In this document: positions 21,946-34,626 of the stretch, piece after piece
Position numbering within the stretch: position 1 is the first letter of the stretch
Layout: each line of letters opens with the position of its first letter
Assembly: GCF_023856365.1 (NCBI RefSeq)
Contig: NC_064551.1
Coordinates: forward strand, 64,501 to 128,500
DNA: 64,000 nucleotides
Direction of reading: 5' to 3'
Source of the DNA: Brienomyrus brachyistius
Taxonomy: Eukaryota; Chordata; Actinopteri; Osteoglossiformes; Mormyridae
Position numbers and translations under genes: made by a program
Notes under the pieces: generated by a model
What the model saw: the letters and a program-made list of their open reading frames with translations, nothing else
Told to the model about the DNA's origin: nothing
Databases searched by the model: none

Positions 21946-24900
21946 ATTGAAGCCAATTTATTTTGTTAATTTATTTTGTTATCCAGAGCAAGGCTGTAGC
22001 CACCTATGATGTCACAGAGGTCTGGACCTCGGTCATTTTTTAAAGAGCTAAAAATAAAATTTTAAGCTAAATATTCACCTTATAAAAAAAAATCAGCAGT
22101 TGAAAATGTCTGTGGGCCAAATGCTTTCTTAATTCATTTCGAATGTGTTATTAATAAAGCCTGCTGTGTGTGAGAGAGAGAGCTGCAGCATTCAGCATCA
22201 GCAGGATAGAGGATGCCTGAGTCCGGAACCGCAGGCACGCACTTTACTGACAGCTCCTCCAATTCCCGTTGTGTGTGTGTGATCATGCCGCATTGTAAGG
22301 GAGGCTGTGCAGGCTGCATGTCATTCGGTAAAACAAAACAATGATCATTATCTGTAAAAATTGTTGCAAAACTGCGACCTGCTACAGGGTCTAGAGTAAA
22401 GATAATTGCATGAAACAAGTTAAGCATAAGTGTAGGCTGGGCTACTCTGTCCATGTTAAAGGTTGGGTTTCTTTCATACTGCGCCTACTGGGCTAGATTA
22501 GGCTCACTAACGTTTCACATAACTTCATTAATAAAAAATAACAATAAACAGCTCATGAAGGGGACAGTATACAATAATCGTCTCCATAGAAACATTTCAA
22601 AGCCAAACAAGTGTATTTCATTTTAGCTTGTAATGGTATGTTATACTCTATAATGTATAACTCTATAATGTTCTACAGACCTAGACCTAAATTCATTCAG
22701 TAAGGCACATTCATATAATGACTCATTGGAGCTCATCGGAACTTGAGGATAGTGAGAATTTTTCTTTGTCAAAACCCATTGGACACTGGAAATGTAACTT
22801 TCTTCATGTAAACAGTGATCGGTAAATGGAGAACTAAACTTGAAAATTCATGAACTTCATAATCACAACCTGAACATCGCAAACCCATAAATTAGGATTT
22901 GTAATTGTAAAATGAGAATTGTACCTGTGTGACAGGTATACATCTGCAGCTCTGGGTATGGATTTGCATTTCATAAAATTACAAGATATATTTCATATTT
23001 AAGTACGATTACGTTAGACGTAAATTGATCTCCATACTCATTCAGATTTAAAATTTAATTTTCTCTTGCTTTGTAAATGTGATTCTGAAGTATGTCACAT
23101 TAGTGATAATACAGTGGTACTGGTCCAAGAAGCACAGAACTGGCCATTCCTGTATTATGACTGAGGCTTTGTTTCCAGCCTTGCGATTGCTTCACGCCTC
23201 CCAGTAAATGCATTTATACACACCCAGTTACGATCTACAGCTTTAATATACTTACTTTATTGCTAGCAAACAAGTGATACTGATGTCCTGGGTGTGGTGT
23301 CACAAGTTCCCACATGCGGCTGAAGCAAAAGTGGCCCTAAGGGGGGAGGACCCTGACAGCAAGTGGTAATATGCATGAGGTACAGTTTTCTCAAATGCTC
23401 AAACGTTGTTGGTTATGCAACTGTAAATTCACCCAAATTCATATTATGTGTGGATAGACTACAAGATCCGTTGTCTTGTAAGCAGGTGTCTCAGGGGGTG
23501 ATATGAAAGAACTAGATGTAGAACAAGTATTAATTATGAAGGGTGCCAGGCAGGCCTGTAAAATGTGCTGCCAATGGATGCTGGACAGAGCTATGTGACA
23601 CAAGGGGCAGGAGGGGAAGAACTGGGACTTTATTGGGGAGCAGGAGTACAGGTAGGCTTATCAAAATCAGTGAGGGAAAAGAAGAAGAAAGTGGCAGTGA
23701 TGCCTGAAAAAGGGCTTTGGGTAATGCAGAGACTAAAGCTGTGTTTGGGATCTAGCTTCAGGTTCTGGGTGTGTTTACATAAGAGAAAATAAACTCAGCT
23801 CTATATAAAGATTGCAAACAAGGAACTGGTGGCCTGAACAAGTGCACTTGTCTTCTGACTTTGCCCCCCACACACACACACACATCCACACCTTCCCCTC
23901 CCTGTCTCACAAGGCTGAAACGTGGCTGAGCCATGGTTTTGTCTTCAAAGGAGAAGTAAAGCTGAGGTTCTGCTCTCATTTCCAGATATCTGGAGTCTAT
24001 TACCATCGTCAGTTAGTGTGTAGTATGTCCTTTACTGCCCCTTATTCTACTTTCTGTCGTGTTGCAAAGGGAAAGGCATGAAAAGTACTCATTCTTTTCT
24101 GCATGTTCCTTGGCGATACCCATCAATCTATTTCCAGTTAGGGTTGTGTTCCCTTTCCTCAGCAGAGTTAGCCTCTGTGCCTATCATCAGAAAGCCACTG
24201 GCTTGAGCCCTATCTGTGGCAGAATCATCACATGTCAATCAACCCTTGAACAAGTCCCCTAACCCCAGGTCCCTTGCTTTGGCCCCCAAACTTGCTCTCA
24301 CCTATATGGAGAGCAAAATGATACAAAAAGAATTTCCACATGGGGATCAATTAATTATCAGTACTATACCTTATACACGTGGAAGGAGAATGGGCAGGGC
24401 TGGTACTCAAAGCTGGGAGGTGTAAGAGAGAGCTGCTGCCTGCTGAACCAGCAAGCCTAGTCATCTTCCAACATGTTCATTTATGAGCCTGGATACATTT
24501 CATAAAAGAAGTCAATATTCAAATTTAAACGCCATGCCCATTATTCATCACGCAATAAATGAAAATCTGTTCTTTTATTCTTTAATTCAAATTTTACATA
24601 TAACATTTTATGAAGGTATGTCCATTTAATCCTTCGCTATAGTGTGAACTATAAAATGTTTTCATTCTTAATACATTTTCATCATTTCTATTGTTATGTT
24701 GAAATATCTCCCATTTATTTGATTCATTTCATTGAGACAGTTTATGTTGTTGTTTATATTGGTTTAGTTGTAAATATTATAATATATTATATTAAATCCT
24801 AGCAGGAATTTCTCATAGATGTGCAGGAGCTTTGGGCTTAGACTAACACACAGTGAAGGACATTGCAGCATAGTTGTTTAATACTTTAAGTTAATGCTGT

Positions 24901-25100
24901 TTATTAAAACAGACTTTGTAAAATACGTGCATACAGTAAGACAGAGTTTGTCCCCTGCATATAACAGAAAATACATGTATGTAATGCTTTGCAAATACTT
25001 CAGATAACAACAATAATATGTGACAATAAACACAACGGTTATGTGTTTGCAGGGATCTGTGAACAGTTTTTGGCTTTTAGCTTGGTGTCACTTCCCAGCA
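21946..25100. other. JDP2-BATF intergenic, last part
   Basis: No gene, RNA gene or strong repeat is recognised. A (CA)n tract lies near 23,866. The BATF promoter should lie in the last few hundred bases, but no TATA box stands out. Confidence 0.4.
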
Positions 25101-25276
25101 GACACTGGCAATGAGACAGCAGCTCATCAAACAGAAAAGGAGCCAGAAAGCGAGAGAGTGAGAGAGAATCAGAAACTCATTACTCATTAGGAACATGTCC
25201 AAGTGTTACTCAGCACACTGACACACGCTCACACAGAGCAGAAGCGCTGAGAGGATCGGTCCTGTGCTCCCCTGCA

Positions 25277-25342
25277 ATGGCGCAAGGTTCAGACAGTAAC
25301 GACACATGTTACACCGGCTCGCCTTCTCCTGACGTCCAGCAG
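25277..25342 (+). CDS. BATF: BATF coding exon 1 (residues 1-22)
   Basis: ATG starts [20 protein letters not shown]. The donor CAG/GTAGGA is at 25,343 in phase 0. The acidic, serine-rich start is comparable to the human first exon, which ends in the same place. No upstream in-frame ATG extends it plausibly. Confidence 0.88.
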
Positions 25343-28300
25343 GTAGGAGCCCCCCCACCTTTGGCGTTTCCTCTCTGTCAGTAGGCTGTCAGATCACATG
25401 GGTTCTCCTCTGGCTTGCTGTTAGGGTTGAGTCTCTGTCCTGCGGTGTGGGGCGTCTTGTCTTTGTATGCAAGATAGGCAATTGCTTGGCTGAGTTACCA
25501 CTTCCATGTGCGGTGCACCGGTGTGAATATGCCGCCCCCCCCCCCCCCCCCCCCCCGGCGACACTCATGTGATGCTCCTTTAAGGGCTGTGGGAGGAGGA
25601 TAGTGCAGAAGGACTGCCAGTATGGGGGGTTGGGCCGGTGGAGGGAATGGATCTATATGCCAGGCTGATAACTTAAGCAAGACACTCTTTGTCCACCCGT
25701 AATTTACCTGGGATTATCACAAGAGCAATGGAGAAAACTCCTTTGCTTCTGTAGCAGGGAAGCTGCAGCTACATTCTGACTGTGTTAGATATGCTCTTTG
25801 GGGCTGATGCTGTAGTCACTGAAACAGAAAATGGCCAAAGTGAGGAGGCCTTGCATGCTTGTAAATGTGCACAGTGACTCCGTAGCTGGAACTTGCTGCT
25901 GTTGCCAGGAGCTGGAGAAAACCACATCCTTCCTAAAAAGTTGGTGTGGTCTATTTCTGCCACTGCTTTCTAGAAATAGCCTTTGGAGGTGGTATCGTGT
26001 GTTGGTCTTTCCTCCAGCCTGTAAAAAAAAAGTATATAAATTGAATTGAATAATACAGTATGGCTCTCTTTAGGTTATTTTGCCTTTATTTAACCTATAA
26101 CTGTGTCTGGTTTAATCAACTGACAGATGTGTGCAGTTACAATGTATTTTACAGACCTTCAAGTTTTTGAAGTAAGCACCTAATGGCAATGTTAACGAAT
26201 TCATGAATACACTATAGGTATAAAAGTATTGCCGCACCTGGCCATTACACCTACAGGAACTTTTATAACATCCCATTCTGAATCCATAGGCATCATTATG
26301 GAGTTTGGGAAGGCTTTTCGCAGGTTTTTGGAGTGTCTGTGGGACTTTTTGCCCATTCATCCATAAGAGCATTTATGAGGTCAGGCACTGATGTTGGACT
26401 TGAAGGCCTGGCCCTCAATCTCCATTCTGGTTCATCCCAAAGGTGTTTGATGGGGTTGAGGTCAGGGCTTTCACACCAAACTCACCCAACCATGTATTTA
26501 TGGATCTTGCTTTGTGCACTGTAGCACAGTCATGCTGGAACAGAAAAGGGCCTTTCACAAACTGTTCCCACAAAATTGGAAGCATAGAATTGTCCAAAAT
26601 GGCTTGGTATGCTGAAGCATTAAGAGTTCTCTTCACTGGAAATAAAGGCTCTAGCCCAACCCCTTAAAAACACCCCCACACCATTATCCCTCCTCCACCA
26701 AACTTTACAGTTGGCACAATGCAGTGAGGCAGGTAACGTTCTCCTGGCATCTGCCAAACCCAGATTTGTCCATCAGTCTGAAAAGCGTAATTCTTCACTT
26801 CACGGACCATGGTTCCACTGCTCCGGAGTCCAGTACCGGCTTTATATCACTCCATTCCATGCTTGGCATTGTGATTGGTGAAGTGAGGCTTGCATGCAGC
26901 TGTTTGGCCATGGAAGCTCATTCCATGAAACTCCCAGCTCAGAATTTTTGTGCCTGGGCTAATGCCAGAAGAAGTTTGGAAATCTGCAGTTATTGAGTCA
27001 AGATAGGGTTGGTGACGTTTATGCACTATATGCCTCACTGTATGTCACTGTACCTTGTCTGACGCTCTAGGGCTGGGTCCCAGTTGTTTGTAAATGCTTC
27101 CACTTTGCAATAATACAACTTACATTTTACTGTGCAAAATCTAATAGGAAAGAAATTTTACAAACAGGAAAGATGCCATCCTATGACAGCTCCACACTTG
27201 AATTCATCGAGCAGTTCAGAACGACCCAATCTTTCACAAATGTTTGTAAACCTGACTGCATGGCTGGGTGCTTGATTTTAAACACCTGTGGCAGTGGGTC
27301 TGAATGAAACACCTACATTCAATGATTAACAGGTGTGTCCCAATATTTTTGTCCATATATTGTATGTCATCTTTAGCTTAACAATCTGACATTTTAATGA
27401 ATACCTTTCATTTTTTTTTTAGACACTATCGGTTGTGGAAGCATCAACTGACTTTTGTTTCACTGCCCAGGACTCCATGGACAATGTGAAGAAGGTCATG
27501 AGGAGGGAGAAGAACCGGATAGCAGCGCAGAAGAGCAGGATGCGGCAGACCCAGAAGGCCGACAGCCTGCACCTGGTGAGCTGAGCAGGCCTTTACATGG
27601 GTACCCCTCCTGGCTGCCGGCGCCAGGCAAGGCCACAGGATTCCCTGTTTTTGGCCTGGCTGTCATCTCGCCCAGTCGTGGGTGTGGCACATGGGGGGGA
27701 TTTTCTGGCTTCGGTTGTAGAAAAGTTCCTGTCAGTCACCTGCTTTCAATCAAATTGAGATGGTTTTTGAGCACATAGGATTAACGTTAGTGAAAAACAT
27801 CTTCTATTGTATTATATTTCTGGAAAATGTCTCAAGGCCAAGAGACATGCTGTGATCCAGTGCCTTGTTCACGTGTTAATGCATGGGCTCCATCTGCACT
27901 GCATGCTTCGCTGTGTTTCGCGCCTGACCCAAGTGAAAGGTCAGCTGTGTCAAACCGAAAAAGGCAGAGCCACTCATTTTAAGCATGGTGTCTGCCTGGC
28001 GTTGGCAGAAAGTGGGGTTGGTCACACCCTCCCTATTCCTGTCCAACATTTGTGGTTTTGGTGACTGATCTTGAATAATGGACAGCGGTCCTTTAATGTA
28101 ACACAATGAGTTCCCAGGACAATGGCGAGAAGATGGGAGCTGCGATAGAAAGACAGGTTTGTGAGCAGCACAAAGATAGCGATGGCTGATGACCAGACAT
28201 AACTACTGTATCTGAATGCCAAGAATAAATTTACCATAGGTCACCATCCTTGTGACTATTTGCGGGTACCATCGTACCTGCGATGAAAACAAAACTGATG

Positions 28301-31300
28301 AACAACTTGAAAACATTGTTTTCTAATGGTTAGGGTCACTTATTCTACAGGAGTGGGAATCTTACCTGCTGAGGGACAGTTATTGGCTCTGTTTGGTCCT
28401 GAAGTAACACACTGGGAAAATATTCAAATTTTACTGCATTTCTACAGATGCATAATCAATTTAGTCACATGAGTGTTTCAGTAATTACATTGACAAATAA
28501 CAGTAATATGACAACTATACTATTATTAGCAATTAATTTTCCTGAATGAGTACATGTAACTACTACTATTACTAAGTACACGCAACTACTACTACTACTA
28601 CTAATAATAATAATAATAATAATAATATCAGCTTTTAGTGTACTGTAATCACCTATTTGACATTCATCAACCTGTAATCAACAACAGCACATCTTCCATC
28701 AGGGACTTCCCCCATGGAAGGCTGGCAAAATGTCAGCAGATGTCTTTCACTGAAGATTCCACTCCTCGTGTTACTAATTTAATGTTGCTGAACGACTGGA
28801 AAACAACCTACACAGTCTGTTAGAACAGCTCTTGACATAAAGCAGCAGGGTTTCCTGTTTCCGTTTATCTGCATAACCAGATCGGTTATTTAAAGAGGGG
28901 GTGTCCTCTAAGTGCTTTTTATTATTTTTGTTCCAATTGAAGCATCTTTATCAGTTTAGTTTGTGCCTCTGCACTCAGAGACCTTGGAGAGGCATGGATG
29001 GCCTGGGGGGAGGGGGGGCAGCATTGTTGGGGCCCTTGAGCAAGCAAATTATAAATTATATGCTTGGGGAAGATTACACAATTAGCGGAAACCCCCCAGC
29101 CTGCAAATTTTATCTTGGTGGGCCTTCTTTTTTGTACAAAAACTATTAGAATAGAGGCTATTATTACCACACTAGCTTGTTACTGGAACGTTTAGCAATG
29201 ATTACAGTGTCTCCGTTAGAATATGTTCCTACCAGCTTTACAATTGTCCAGTGTTTACCTGTTCTGCTTAGACTTAGCTTAGATGGACAGGCATTCTTCA
29301 GATGTTCTCAAATTTTGTGAAAGGGGTTTAAGTGCAGTCTGGTACTCAGCTACAGTCATTGCATAGTTATTGCCAGGGTTGCCCTGGGACATGCCCTAGG
29401 ATCCTAACAAGCTCAATCATCCCTGTAAAATGATACTACCTCCATAACAGCAAGATGAATGTTACCAGGCTGACTCTGGTTGGGTTTGTAGAAACATAAT
29501 GCTTTGCATTTAGGCCACATGCTTCTGTTTTGTACCACTGGATCATAAGATGATTCGGCACATTTTTTGAGTCTCCAGCTTGACTGTTTCCTAGGTTCTG
29601 AAAAGTTTCCTTCTGGGGTGACATGTGGAATCCTGATGTTATTGTTGACCGTGTCATTGTCTGTGCTCCAACAAAAACTTCAGAGAATTAACATTAAATG
29701 CATCATTAAATTCCTGCGAATTTATCACTTATGTTATGTTTCCCAGCATTGTGTAGCTAAGCGATTATGGTGGTTCCAGAGTATAGTGGACATGTCAACC
29801 CCAAGATTATTTGGTATAGCTTAGGACAGTAAGCTGCACTGTCTGGGAGACTGTGGGGGTAGTAAACTGCATTGTCCGGGAGACTGTGGGGGTAGTAAAC
29901 TACAGTGTCTGGGAGACTGTGGGGGTAGTAAACTACAGTGTCTGGGAGACTGTGGGGGTAGTAAACTACAGTGTCTGGGAGACTGTGGGGTTAGTAAACT
30001 GCATTGTCTGGGAGACTGTGGGGGTAGTAAACTGTATTGTCTGGGAGACTGTGGGGGTAGTAAACTGCAGTGTCTGGGAGACTGTGGGGGTAGTAAACTA
30101 CAGTGTCTGGGAGACTGTGGGGGTAGTAAACTACAGTGTCTGGGAGACTGTGGGGTTAGTAAACTGCATTGTCTGGGAGACTGTGGGGGTAGTAAACTGT
30201 ATTGTCTGGGAGACTGTGGGGGTAGTAAACTGCAGTGTCTGGGAGACTGTGGGGGTAGTAAACTACAGTGTCTGGGAGACTGTGGGGGTAGTAAACTGTA
30301 TTGTCTGGGAGACTGTGGGGTTAGTAAACTGCAGTGTCTGCGAGACTGTGGGGGTAGCAAAATACAGTGTCTGGGAGACTGTGGGGGTAGTAAACTACAG
30401 TGTCTGGGAGACTGTGGGGGTAGTAAACTGCAGTGTCTGGGAGACTGTGGGGGTAGTAAACTACAGTGTCTGGGAGACTGTGGGGGTAGTAAACTGCATT
30501 GTCTGGGAGACTGTGGGGGTAGTAAACTGCATTGTCTGGGAGACTGTGGGGGTAGTAAACTGCATTGTCTGGGAGACTGTGGGGGTAGTAAACTGCAGTG
30601 TCTGGGAGACTGTGGGGGTAGTAAACTGCAGTGTCTGGGAGACTGTGGGTGTAGTAAACTGCATTGTCTGGGAGACTGTGGGGGTAGTAAACTGTATTGT
30701 CTGGGAGACTGTGGGGGTAGTAAACTACAGTGTCTGGGAGACTGTGGGGATAGTAAACTGCATTGTCTGGGAGACTGTGGGGGTAGTAAACTGCAGTGTC
30801 TGGGACACGGTGGGGGTAGTAAACTGCATTGTCTGGGAGACTGTGGGGGTAGTAAACTGCATTGTCTGGGAGACTGTGGGGGTAGTAAACTGCATTGTCT
30901 GGGAGACTGTGGGGTAATAAACTGCATTGTCTGGGAGACTGTGGGGTTAGTAAACTGCAGTGTCTGGGAGACTGTGGGGTTAGTAAACTGCATTGTCTGG
31001 GAGACTGTGGGGTAATAAACTGTATTGTCTGGGAGACTGTGGGGGTAGTAAACTGCAGTGTCTGGGAGACTGTGGGGGCAGGAAGCTTCATTGTCCTGAG
31101 GGTCTGCCCCAGCCAGAGAGGTTGCGTGGTGCTCAGAGCCAGTGTTAGCGTGGTGCCACTGGTGCAGATCTAAACCCATCTCAGATTGTGGTTCTCATTG
31201 AACCGACACAGTCATGAATCTTGGCAAAAATGCTTATTAAATACTTGGACTGAACTGAGCACATGAGCACTGTTCTCTTGATTTTATTTGTTTGAATAAA

Positions 31301-31932
31301 TTCTCTTTGCACTGCACCTGTACTGATCTGTAGGTAACACCAGTAACAAGGTAAATGGTTACTGATGGCCTTTTATGATATGGACTTCAGTGTTTGTTGT
31401 GGTGTAACACAAACACGGCTGATCATTGCAGGTGAATTGAGATGTAACACAAACACGGCTGATCATTGCAGGTGAATTGAGATGTAACACAAACACGGCT
31501 GATCATTGCAGGTGAATTGAGATGTAACACAAACATGGCTGATCATTGCAGGTGAATTGAGATGTAACACAAACATGACTGATCATTGCAGGTGAATTGA
31601 GATGTAACACAAACATGGCTGATCATTGCAGGTCTGTTGTGGTGTAATACAAATATGGCTGGTCATTGCAGGTGAATTCAGATATAACACAAATGTGGCT
31701 GATCACTGCAGGTGTGTTGTTTTAGGAAAGTGAGAAGTTGGAGAGGGAAAATGCTTCACTGAGACGGGAGGTGAAGCAGTTGACAGAAGAGGCCAAATAC
31801 CTGAGTGCTGTGCTGAGCCGCCATGAGCCTCTGTGCTGCACTGTGGATCGGCATTCCTCCACCAACCAGTGCTCCCCACCCTTCAGGGCATTCCAGCAGG
31901 CCCATGTGACCTCACTGCGCTACCACCTCTGA
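25277..31932 (+). CDS. BATF: BATF bZIP transcription factor, coding span
   Basis: Three coding exons (25,277-25,342, 27,471-27,575, 31,726-31,932) join in phase 0 to give 125 aa, the same length as human BATF. The basic region is at residues 33-51 ([19 protein letters not shown]). Zipper leucines are 55, 62, 69, 76 and 83, with His90 next. The HEPLC motif and the short C-terminus ending in SLRYHL are BATF-specific and lack a transactivation domain. BATF pairs with JUN proteins at AP-1 sites and with IRF4/IRF8 at composite elements in lymphoid and dendritic cells. Positions equivalent to human His55, Lys63 and Glu77, reported for IRF contact, are His56, Arg64 and Glu78 here. BATF2 and BATF3 are less likely given length, C-terminus and synteny. 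Confidence 0.96.
25535..25556. repeat. Run of 22 C
   Basis: An uninterrupted C tract about 200 bp into BATF intron 1. Its length is likely unstable or mis-called. Confidence 0.9.
26208..27364 (-). mobile_element. Near full-length decayed Tc1/mariner copy in BATF intron 1
   Basis: The left end TACACTATAGGTATAAAAGT and the complement of the right end (TACAATATATGGACAAAAAT) form degenerate terminal inverted repeats with TA target sites. The minus strand encodes decayed transposase: [28 protein letters not shown] and a damaged SPDLNPI motif. Stops and frame breaks are frequent. The length of about 1.15 kb is slightly short for an intact element. Confidence 0.85.
27471..27575 (+). CDS. BATF: BATF coding exon 2, basic region (residues 23-57)
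   Basis: The acceptor TTTCACTGCCCAG ends at 27,470 and the donor CTG/GTGAGC is at 27,576. It is a 105-bp, phase-0 exon encoding [10 protein letters not shown] and the DNA-binding NRIAAQKSR signature. Confidence 0.96.
27576..29821 (+). other. BATF: BATF intron 2, first part
   Basis: Ordinary intronic sequence with an (ACT)n/(AAT)n microsatellite at 28,585-28,627. No conserved exon is seen. Confidence 0.5.
28585..28627. repeat. Trinucleotide microsatellite (ACT)n(AAT)n
   Basis: ACT units change abruptly into AAT units. Confidence 0.9.
29822..31090. repeat. 33-bp minisatellite, about 38 copies
   Basis: The unit is AGTAAACTGCAGTG, TCTGGGAGACTGT, GGGGGT with variants CATTG, TATTG and ACAGTG. 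Most units are 33 bp, with 30-32-bp units near the end. Because the period is a multiple of three, frames stay open for hundreds of codons on both strands. They have no start context, domain or splice signals and are not genes. It lies in BATF intron 2. Confidence 0.97.
31404..31712. repeat. 40-bp tandem repeat, about 7.5 copies
   Basis: The unit is GTAACACAAACACGGCTGAT followed by CATTGCAGGTGAATTGAGAT. It ends only 13 bp before the BATF exon 3 acceptor. The last two units are the most diverged. Confidence 0.93.
31726..31932 (+). CDS. BATF: BATF coding exon 3, zipper and C-terminus
   Basis: The acceptor GTTGTTTTAG ends at 31,725 and the TGA is at 31,930. It encodes [20 protein letters not shown], the HEPLC motif and [17 protein letters not shown] 40-bp repeat array lies immediately upstream of the acceptor. 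Confidence 0.96.
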   Translation, partial: ESEKLERENASLRREVKQLTEEAKYLSAVLSRHEPLCCTVDRHSSTNQCSPPFRAFQQAHVTSLRYHL

Positions 31933-32302
31933 CCACCAAGGGGAGACATTTTTACCACACTGTCTCCTGGAAGCAACATTTACAATCTGCTGGTACAGAT
32001 GACCCACCACAAGGCTGAGCTTAAATTAACCAAAGCAGAGTTCAATGTAAAATGACATTTTTGGATTTACACAGAATTATCTGTTTAGGACCATTATATA
32101 TATATATTTTTTTTTGTGATTTGTAAATGATGGTTTCAAGAGTGAAAATGAAATTAATGTAATTTAATGTCTTCTTAGTACTTATCTTGTGCCCTTATTA
32201 CCTTTTCTAGCTTTTACTTGTTTCTCTTCTTTACTGCTGAGTCTAAGAGCTCCCGACAAAAAATCCTACGTACCTATACTGTGTGTGTTTGTACAAATGG
32301 CT

Positions 32303-32308
32303 AATAAA
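32303..32308 (+). terminator. BATF: BATF poly(A) signal AATAAA
   Basis: AATAAA lies about 370 bp after the stop codon, with TGT-rich flanks. The 3-prime UTR would span 31,933 to about 32,325. Confidence 0.65.
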
Positions 32309-32540
32309 TGTCTTGAATCTCGAAATTAAGCATAAAATGTTGATACTGACAGCAACTATAAACTTGGTAGTAATGACTCAAAAAAGGAGAGACAATGAAA
32401 AGGACTGCCATTCTGCTGTATATCTCTCTTGGAGTCTGTGGATGGTAAGAGTACTACTGTATTGTGAAAATCTATCTTCAACTTCTAAATAACTTTACAG
32501 GTATGCTGTCTTTATGCTTTGGCAGCTGATGACACGGAAC

Positions 32541-32680
32541 ATTTTAGTGTGTATATATACATTTTATTGTGTGTATATGCATGTTAGTGTGTATATATAC
32601 ATTTTATTGTGTGTATATGCATGTTAGTGTGTATATATACATTTTATTGTGTGTATATGCATGTTAGTGTGTATATATAT
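32541..32680. repeat. AT-rich 40-bp tandem repeat, 3.5 copies
   Basis: TTAGTGTGTATATATACATT then TTATTGTGTGTATATGCATG repeats with a 40-bp period downstream of BATF. Confidence 0.9.
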
Positions 32681-32689
32681 TGAACTTCC

Positions 32690-32950
32690 TCTGCCAGACC
32701 CTGGAGGAAAGACCCCCCCCCCCTTTGACTGTGGTTCCTTCCAAGGTTTCCTCCCACTAGGAAGTTTTCCTTGCCATTTTTCACCTCTGGCTTGCTGTCT
32801 GTGAGCTTTGGGCAGGGATAATTGAAAGTGCCTTGAGACAATGCAATTTTGTGAAGTTGCGATATGTGAATTGTATTTAATGGAACTGAATTGAAATGAA
32901 TTGGATTGGACTGGACTGGACTGGATTGAATTAAATTGAATTGAATTGAC
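32690..32950 (+). mobile_element. Short interspersed repeat with GAATT tail
   Basis: TTCCAAGGTTTCCTCCCACT then GAAGTTTTCCTTGCC, TGCCTTGAGACAATGCAAT and a (TTGAA)-rich tail form the sense orientation of the family nested at 6,053. Confidence 0.65.
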
Positions 32951-34620
32951 ATTGCCTCTGCACATGCCCAGAGTTGGGGAACCAGAGTACCCAGCAGAAA
33001 CCCATATGACCTGGGGGGACATGTAAGCTTCACATACATAGCAAAGCCCCAGGACTGGTCTGTGGCTACAGTGGGGGAGACTTGGGACAGTTTATGAATC
33101 AAAGCTGTTACATATTTACTCATTAATCTGCATATGATAAGTGCGACATGCTTAATAACTGACAGACTGTTGCGAGGAGCCTTAGCTAGCAGAAGTGTAG
33201 ACCAGGGATGTATAGCCAGGTTGATGTGTTAAAAGTCTGTTCAACAACTGACCACATTCACCAATGGTCCCTGGTCTCCCCAATTAACTACTTGTTCTGC
33301 TGTCTACATATTAAAAATCTAACGGTGATATTTTTGGTTCAATCATTTCACAGGAACTCAAGCTTAAAGTAAATAGAATTGCTTTGGTAACTGTTTCAGT
33401 CATTGAAACCATATAATGTGACTAATCAAAGTTTCTGCAGGAACCATGAGTACACAGATGATGGTGAAGAAACTACATTATTCAACCGCTAGATGGCATG
33501 TTGTGTGTATTTAGCTTTTGCTTGAAACAGCAACTTGAGTAAATTAATTTCTCATATACAGAATCAACCAAAAAATTTGAGTACATCTGCTTGAATCCAT
33601 AATTACTAATGGTGTAAACATATACTTATCTCTTAACAGGAATGTATGTTGGTGTTATGGTCTAATGAGTGTGTTTGTAAGATGCAGAGAGGGTGATTTC
33701 TGCTTCGGTGCCATCCTCTGTTAGACATTGAGGAGGTAGAGCCATGCAATGGGGCTGCATTGCTGATAACAGAGTCGCTCAACTAAAAAAAATCAAAGGC
33801 ATGCCGATCCACAAGGATAGTCATGGAATTTTTATAGGATTATTATTATTAAGTCCTTCAATATTTCAACACAAATAAATTCATTGTGTCAGTGAAGCAG
33901 GTTTCAAGGCAAATTATGGCTATTTTGAGCAATCCAAGATTTAGACATTTTTCAATTTGTTTGAACACTGTTTTTAGACTATTTTTTGTTTTTTGTATTG
34001 TGATGTATTCTTTATTTTGAAGTATTTACAGAAAAAAATGTGTTACGTGAAGCATGAACAAATAGGTGTTTTTCATCTGTGTTGACTACACTATAGATGG
34101 CTGTTGTATTTTTCAACAGCAATTCCTCAAGTTTGTATTTTTGATGACTTGAACAGCAATACATTTGTCAACATCAATCAATCAGCTTGTTCATGAAATA
34201 TTCTTAATAATCCATAATCAGAATAGTGAATTTCAAGGTTTTATTTAAAAGTCTGAAAGGTGCTTCAATTTGAATTGATAACAGACATTTAACATGTACT
34301 GTGTTAACAACTGTATTTAAGAACCATTATAGAACCTGCTTTATAGTCAGTTTAGTAAAATGGCCTTAAATTTAACAGGGAGCACATTTTAAAAGTTCCA
34401 GTGAGATAAGTAAAATTATATTTTGTGCATTTTACCATTTGTTAGGTTCTAATTCAAAATTCACTTAGTTTTAAGTTTGTTACATCGTTTTATATGTACC
34501 ATTTTATTTTATTCAAATGTGCAATGTATTTATTTTCTGTCCCCAAGTGATGTATTTTGGATTTGTGAAACGTAAAATGTGTGGAAATGATAAACAAAAA
34601 TGCAAAATTTAGAAATGCAT
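32951..34620. other. BATF-FLVCR2 intergenic
   Basis: AT-rich and without a recognised gene. No RNA gene seen. Confidence 0.45.
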
Positions 34621-34626
34621 GCGACA

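Noticed and set aside
29821..31179. A 452-codon open frame on the minus strand and a 354-codon frame on the plus strand
   Set aside because: Both are made entirely of the 33-bp repeat, have no domain, and lie in BATF intron 2. The period, a multiple of three, explains them.
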